Assembly (NCBI GenBank): GCA_900550335.1
Contig: URRU01000063.1
Coordinates: 1 to 9,723 of the forward strand
Reading direction: 5' to 3'
From: an uncultured Clostridium sp.
GTDB taxonomy: Bacteria > Bacillota > Clostridia > Peptostreptococcales > Peptostreptococcaceae
Length of the DNA: 9,723 nt
Shown: positions 4,971 to 9,723 of the stretch, piece after piece
Position numbering within the stretch: the first letter of the stretch is position 1
Layout of the letters: every line of letters begins with the position of its first letter
Translations under genes and position numbers: made by a program
The notes under the pieces: model-generated
What the model was told of the DNA's origin: nothing
What the model saw: the letters and a program-made list of their open reading frames with translations, nothing else
The model's database searches: none

Positions 4971-6960
4971 ATCTACCACCTCCGATAAAGAATTTATTTG
5001 AATCTATACCGCTTATTCCCTTATCAGCAGTTTTATAAATCTGATTTATTATATCTTTTCTTCTTGTCTCATCTTCCTCAGAGTACATAAGCTGCCCAAA
5101 GGCATACATTTCTGTAATCTCATCAAATAAAATTTCCTTAACATCTTCAGATTTAAGCTTATCGTATTCATATCCTAATTTAGCAAATACATAGTATAGC
5201 TTTTCATTCATCTCTCTTATGTAATATGGGTACATATTGTCTATAATATGGTTAAGCTTTTTAAGAATTTTTTCCATAAATAGATTTAATTTATCGCTTT
5301 CATTTTCTTTAAGCATTCTGTAGACATGTCTTCTTCTATCAAGAGGAGATAGCACAAACTCTAAATTACCTAAAATTATCTCAATATCGTTAAGTCCGTC
5401 CTTTAACATATACGCTGTATCTGCAAACACCTCTCCAAACATTCTATATACGTTTCTATCTGGTCTTATTCCTTCTCTTTCAAATAATTTTTCTCCACTT
5501 TTTTCGATAACATCAGGCATATACACACTTAAAGTATCTACATTTTCCTTTTGAACCTGAACTTCATCATAAAGTCTATTTACTAGATTTATTCTAACCT
5601 CATCAGTTATATTTTCCTGTCCAAGAGTTTCTCTAACCAATTTTCTCATATTATAAAGATCTGCAAAGAAGTTGTACATAATCATATCATTCATAGATTT
5701 TGCCCAGTTCTGATATACTTCTTTATTTTCAGCTTCTTCTAACATCTTTTTCTTAGAGCTTAAAAATACATCTCTAAGCAGCTTTTCAACCATTCTAGTC
5801 TTTAGATATACTCTTACATACTCATTTTTAAATCTTATATCTGTAGCCGAAAAGTCTTTATGTATTTTTTCCTCGTCGCTCTCTTTTATTGTAATTATTC
5901 CAACTATATCCTTATCCGCTATAGACATTATTTCCTTTTCTTCAGATTTCATAAATCTAACTATTCCATCCTCAGCTCTTACAAATAGCGGATTTCCAGA
6001 CTTAGTAAATCCTATATCGTTTCTTTCAACGTCTGGTATTGAGTCAATATCCATTATTTTTTTATTTTTATCACTTAGGTATAATCTAAATATATTTTTT
6101 CCATCATATATTATATTTTCTCTTCCCACAGCTATTTTTCTACATTCATCAAATTTTGCTGCTACAATCTTTTTCTTAGTTTTCTTGTTTATAAGTATTA
6201 GATTGTCAGTGTATTTTACTAATAGCATATTTGAATTATTGTAGTCAAATCCTCCAATATTTCCAGAAATTCTACTAAATACTATATCGCTGTCTGCTGG
6301 AAGGTTTCCTATTTTTCTGTTACCAGCAACCATATCTTCAAACCCTCTTGGAAGGATTCTATTGATATTATTTGCAAAAATCTGCACACTTCTAGCTATT
6401 ATAGACTCTCTTTCTATATGGAAATACCCTTTAAATGAAATCTGACTTCCTTCTATAAGGAATCTTTCTATATCGTCGTAATATATCTCAAATCTATTCT
6501 TTCCTCCGATGAATACAAATTTTTCATGGTCTTTATTTATTCCCCCCATAAAAACTTTATCATCATCTAATACAAAGAAGCATTTATCGTCATTTATTTC
6601 AAATATAAAATCTCTCTGATTTTTGCATATTAGAGAAAAGTCTTTTATGCTCATTCTTATTTTTAAATTTCCTGGCATCTCCTTAGAATTTCTTCCTGTT
6701 CCTACGCTAAATGGAACATTTTCATCGTATATTACTATATCATCTTTTTCTAAAGATGCAGATAATTTTATTTTATAATCTGAATAACTGTAGATGTATT
6801 TTGTACCTTTATCTGCTAGTACATCACCTTCATTTCCGATTATTATATTTCCTAAATTTGTTATAAATAACTTTTTCCCTTCAGATGAATATCTATTGAT
6901 TCCCTCTAGACTAAACCCATTAGATAATTCATATATTATTTTCTCACCTAGTTTTAACAT
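4963..6960 (-). CDS. Cytoplasmic protein of unknown family, second gene of the mldA-like operon (MldB-like by position only)
   Basis: The protein has 665 residues, no signal peptide and no membrane segment. The first 385 residues are beta-rich, with many short strands and Asn/Gly/Lys turns. A segment near residues 27-40 (GKKLFITNLGNIII) recalls strands of PH-like/GRAM folds, a weak hint only. Residues about 390-645 are helical and charged, with coiled-coil potential, and the tail ends IGGGRYE. The start is the ATG at 6960-6958, with GGAG (6973-6970) 9 nt upstream; a TTG five codons earlier overlaps that site and is less likely. It follows the SPOR-protein gene after 146 nt containing a hairpin, and its last codons carry the ribosome site of the next gene. 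In C. difficile MldB is a cytoplasmic coiled-coil division protein. I recognise no enzymatic motif. Confidence 0.85.
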   Translation of the reverse strand: MLKLGEKIIYELSNGFSLEGINRYSSEGKKLFITNLGNIIIGNEGDVLADKGTKYIYSYSDYKIKLSASLEKDDIVIYDENVPFSVGTGRNSKEMPGNLKIRMSIKDFSLICKNQRDFIFEINDDKCFFVLDDDKVFMGGINKDHEKFVFIGGKNRFEIYYDDIERFLIEGSQISFKGYFHIERESIIARSVQIFANNINRILPRGFEDMVAGNRKIGNLPADSDIVFSRISGNIGGFDYNNSNMLLVKYTDNLILINKKTKKKIVAAKFDECRKIAVGRENIIYDGKNIFRLYLSDKNKKIMDIDSIPDVERNDIGFTKSGNPLFVRAEDGIVRFMKSEEKEIMSIADKDIVGIITIKESDEEKIHKDFSATDIRFKNEYVRVYLKTRMVEKLLRDVFLSSKKKMLEEAENKEVYQNWAKSMNDMIMYNFFADLYNMRKLVRETLGQENITDEVRINLVNRLYDEVQVQKENVDTLSVYMPDVIEKSGEKLFEREGIRPDRNVYRMFGEVFADTAYMLKDGLNDIEIILGNLEFVLSPLDRRRHVYRMLKENESDKLNLFMEKILKKLNHIIDNMYPYYIREMNEKLYYVFAKLGYEYDKLKSEDVKEILFDEITEMYAFGQLMYSEEDETRRKDIINQIYKTADKGISGIDSNKFFIGGGRYE

Positions 6961-7007
6961 CGGTATCAACTCCAACCTAAAAAATTTAAAATTACTATTT
7001 TAAAATT

Positions 7008-7034
7008 ATTGCTGCCTGAAAATCAGACAGCAAT
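7008..7034 (-). terminator. Hairpin between the SPOR-protein gene and the next gene (partial terminator or processing site)
   Basis: A 12-bp stem, ATTGCTGTCTGA (7034-7023) with TCAGGCAGCAAT (7019-7008), has one G-T pair and a 3-nt loop. The following T tract is poor (AATTTTA), so termination is probably partial. It could lower expression of the two downstream genes relative to the first, or stabilise the mRNA end. No clear promoter follows it. Confidence 0.55.
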
Positions 7035-7106
7035 ACTATTAACCATTTTATTCAATTTTTAAAACCTTGCTCTGCTTATTTTAGAAATTTACTGTAATTT
7101 TTCAGC

Positions 7107-9704
7107 TTACTGTGCTTTTTCAGCCATTATTTCCTCATAAGTCTGAGCCATTATTTTGTCATAATCTTTGAAGTTTCTTCTTGATTTTAACTCTTCTTTT
7201 AAAGTATTGTACGCTTCTTCTACCTGTGCTTTGTCCATAGTTTTAGCTTTTAATCTAAAGTCTTCTATTTTTAAATCACAGTATCTATCGTATTTTTCTA
7301 TATATCCATCAAAACCTTTAGCTTTTAGTGAAGATAACTGTTTTTTAGCTTCTGAATAAACTCCTGTATCTCCACCTACAAATACTTTATAGTAGTTTCC
7401 TATTTTTATTATTTCACCTTTTAGGTTCTTTTTATTAAGGTTGGCAACTAAACTTTCTGCATGTCCTTTATCTTTTAATGATCCTGCATACACTCTGTAG
7501 TATTCTCCACCCTGTTTAGCTTTTTCTATTTCTGCAGCTCTCTTAGCTTCTTCTGCAGCTATTTTTTCAGCTTCGGCTTTCTTTCTCCGTTCTTCTTCTT
7601 TTTTCTGCTGCTCTAACTGCTGTTCCTGTTTTATCTGCTGCTGTTTTTCAGCTTCCCGCTGTCTTTTTCTGTTTATAGTTAAGAAATATCCTCCAGCTGC
7701 TATAGCAACTATTAAAACAGCTATTATAAGGTCTAGTTTTTTTCTAGATTTTTTATATGCTTCATCCTTAACTATTACTACTTCTTCCTCTATTTCTACA
7801 TCGTCGCCTTCGTAGTCATCATCTACATATTCGATTTCTTCTTCATCATCGTATGCTTCTTCTTCAACTACTTTAGCTCCTCTATTAGACTCTTTTGTTT
7901 CTTTATTAGATGTTTCTTTACGAGGCTCTTCTTTTGCTGATTCCTGAGTATCTTCTTCTACTGCTTCTTCTTCAGAATAGTACTCATCCTCTTCGTATTC
8001 TCCATCTTCGTCCTCATAATCATCTTCTTCGTCTTTTTTTCTTCCAAAGAATGAGAATATACCCCTTTTCTTAGGTTCTTCTTCCTCTTCTTCAATTTCT
8101 TCTTCCTTAGATTCATTTATTCCAGCTATTCTAGATATTTCCTGTAAATCATCCTCTTCTTCATTAGATTCAGATACAGGTGCTTCTTCTACAACAACCT
8201 TTTCTACTTCTTCTGCTTCAACATCATCAGAATCTACTTCTGATATTTCTTTTTTAAGCTCGTCAACTGCTTTTTTAGCTCTTTCAACAGGATCGTTTAA
8301 TTTTTCTGCTTCTTCCTGTCTTAATCTTTCTGCTCTTTCAGCTTCTAATTCCTGTCTTTCTATATTTTTTATAGCTTCTCTTCTTCTTGCAGGATTAGTG
8401 TGTATTTCGTGGTCATCACCGTCATTTGAAGGCATTTCAACTACTTCATTATTAGATGCAACATCTCCATATACAACATCTTCACTTACAACTTCTTCAA
8501 CTGCTACATCTTCTAACTCTTCTGTAGTTTCTTCAACTATTTCTACCTCTTCTGGTTCTACTTCTTTTATTCTAACCGCTGGTATAACTAGAGAAGGGTC
8601 TATTCTTCTTGATAATTTATTTCTGAATGGCTCTGATTTGTCCGCATTTTCAAGCATATATGCGTATTCGTCCATATCTATATCAGCAGGTAAAGTTCTT
8701 TTTATAGTTGCAGGAGTAGTAGCTTCTACACAAGATTTATTATCTCTAAAGTACTTGCAAGCTTCCTTCCAAGTATCCATTTCTACTAATTTTCTATCTT
8801 TTATAACAGCATTTATAAATTCTCCAAAGTTTTCTTCACCAAATTCACCTGCTACAGTAAGTCTCATAGCTCCTTCTATTAAAGTTCTGCTTTTTACAAA
8901 CTCTAATAAAACTGTAGCTGCTGCAAATTCATATATAACTCTTCCACCAAATCCATAAGCTTCTTCGGCTTCTAAATTTTCTAAAGTTAATATTCTTTTA
9001 AACTCTTCTTCTACACAGTCATTAAGCTCTGCATTAGATATAAGTTTTACTCTTCTTAAAAATTCAGAATCTATTAAATCCTTCTTTGGCTCTTCTTCTA
9101 CAGAGTTATTTTCTTCAACTGATTCTTCTTTTTTAGATCCACCTGCTAAAATTCTATTAACGATAACGATAATCTCTCTCTTTAATTCCATTCTAGCATC
9201 GGCAGGATTCATCTGGAATATTCCAACACTGTCCTCTTTTCTTAAACTAAGTTCTCTAAGAGTCATAGTTAAAACTTCCATATATATATTTAAAACCTTG
9301 TAGTCTTTCTGAAGTCTTTTTATTTTTTCAGAATTTTCCATTTTGTCGTAGTAATTAAAGCTCTGAAGATCGGCTTCTTTTAAATTCTGTATACCGTCTC
9401 TTTTAGCTATGTTTATGTATTTTCTACATTTAGCATTTATAAGCTCTATATCACTTTCTAGCTCATCTATATCTGGAATGTATTTTTCAAGTATCCATTT
9501 TGATATAATTGGCTCTGTATTTCTAGATAAAGTTTTATAAAATAGTACGTTATATTTTAATAATTCTATATATTTAACTTCATTTAACTCAACTTTTTCA
9601 AATTTTTTATTTAGTATACTGTCTAGTTTCCTATTTGTTTTACTTTCCTGTTTTAAAAATCTCTGTGTAACATTTAAAACAGTGCTTTTTATTATACTAT
9701 TCAA
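7107..9704 (-). CDS. mldA: MldA-like cell division protein: acidic cytoplasmic region, one membrane helix, coiled coil, SPOR domain
   Basis: The protein has 865 residues. The N-terminal part (about 1-350) is helical and soluble. Residues about 380-650 are very acidic and low in complexity, interrupted by a basic-aromatic patch KKRGIFSFFGRKK (about 545-557). One transmembrane helix follows (about 658-676, LDLIIAVLIVAIAAGGYFL), then a Gln/Glu/Lys/Ala-rich coiled coil (680-732) and a SPOR domain (about 734-807, from YYRVYAGSLKDKGHAESL to FDGYIEKYD). A helical tail ends the protein. SPOR domains bind denuded glycan strands at the septum. The same architecture, heading a three-gene cluster with two cytoplasmic proteins, is described for MldA of C. 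difficile, needed for rod shape and daughter-cell separation. The start is the TTG at 9704-9702, 8 nt after AAGGAG (9718-9713); a GTG three codons upstream overlaps that site. The identity rests on architecture and gene order. Confidence 0.75.
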   Translation of the reverse strand: MNSIIKSTVLNVTQRFLKQESKTNRKLDSILNKKFEKVELNEVKYIELLKYNVLFYKTLSRNTEPIISKWILEKYIPDIDELESDIELINAKCRKYINIAKRDGIQNLKEADLQSFNYYDKMENSEKIKRLQKDYKVLNIYMEVLTMTLRELSLRKEDSVGIFQMNPADARMELKREIIVIVNRILAGGSKKEESVEENNSVEEEPKKDLIDSEFLRRVKLISNAELNDCVEEEFKRILTLENLEAEEAYGFGGRVIYEFAAATVLLEFVKSRTLIEGAMRLTVAGEFGEENFGEFINAVIKDRKLVEMDTWKEACKYFRDNKSCVEATTPATIKRTLPADIDMDEYAYMLENADKSEPFRNKLSRRIDPSLVIPAVRIKEVEPEEVEIVEETTEELEDVAVEEVVSEDVVYGDVASNNEVVEMPSNDGDDHEIHTNPARRREAIKNIERQELEAERAERLRQEEAEKLNDPVERAKKAVDELKKEISEVDSDDVEAEEVEKVVVEEAPVSESNEEEDDLQEISRIAGINESKEEEIEEEEEEPKKRGIFSFFGRKKDEEDDYEDEDGEYEEDEYYSEEEAVEEDTQESAKEEPRKETSNKETKESNRGAKVVEEEAYDDEEEIEYVDDDYEGDDVEIEEEVVIVKDEAYKKSRKKLDLIIAVLIVAIAAGGYFLTINRKRQREAEKQQQIKQEQQLEQQKKEEERRKKAEAEKIAAEEAKRAAEIEKAKQGGEYYRVYAGSLKDKGHAESLVANLNKKNLKGEIIKIGNYYKVFVGGDTGVYSEAKKQLSSLKAKGFDGYIEKYDRYCDLKIEDFRLKAKTMDKAQVEEAYNTLKEELKSRRNFKDYDKIMAQTYEEIMAEKAQ

Positions 9705-9712
9705 ACTATTCA

Positions 9713-9718
9713 CTCCTT
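9713..9718 (-). promoter_or_regulatory. Ribosome binding site that decides the mldA-like start
   Basis: AAGGAG reads 9718-9713 on the minus strand. The only in-frame starts nearby are GTG (9713-9711), which shares its first base with this site, and TTG (9704-9702), 8 nt downstream. Correct spacing favours TTG. The frame stays open to the window edge, so an upstream start cannot be formally excluded. Confidence 0.6.
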
Positions 9719-9723
9719 GCCCA

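Noticed and set aside
4971..4979. GTG at 4979 as start of the small acidic protein
   Set aside because: It overlaps the GGAGG ribosome site; the ATG at 4970 has correct 8-nt spacing.

Overview
The window is AT-rich, and every credible gene reads leftward on the minus strand. It suggests a low-GC anaerobic Firmicute of the Peptostreptococcaceae, a relative of Clostridioides difficile such as Peptostreptococcus. Two points support this. One is a secreted protein with three CWB2 (cell wall binding repeat 2) units, the anchor typical of that family. The other is a three-gene operon whose first product has the architecture of MldA, a division protein described only from C. difficile and close relatives. 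The genus is inferred, not read from a marker gene.

Right half (about 4463-9704): a leftward operon. First comes an 865-residue membrane protein with a long acidic cytoplasmic part, one transmembrane helix, a coiled coil and a C-terminal SPOR domain (MldA-like). After a 146-nt gap with a strong hairpin comes a 665-residue soluble protein of unknown family. Its last codons overlap the start of a 104-residue acidic protein. The operon ends in a long imperfect inverted repeat whose distal part is a rho-independent terminator. The operon probably acts at the division septum.

Middle (about 869-4245): one gene for a 1045-residue surface protein with a signal peptide, beta-helix, InlB-type B-repeat, Ig-like region and CWB2 anchor. 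It has a good promoter and a leader of about 205 nt. The leader can fold into a large closed domain, carries a TGTC microsatellite, and ends in a terminator just before the ribosome binding site. This looks like transcription attenuation of a surface protein.

Left end (1-812): a small defence or toxin-antitoxin island. It has a consensus promoter, a structured RNA of about 70 nt ending in its own terminator, and then, within 25 nt, the start of an Abi_2-family (AbiD/AbiF) gene cut by the window edge. This matches the reported AbiF toxin with RNA antitoxin. Just upstream is a 23-codon reading frame that may be the remnant of a DUF3791 gene.

I find no tRNA, rRNA, CRISPR array or transposase gene.
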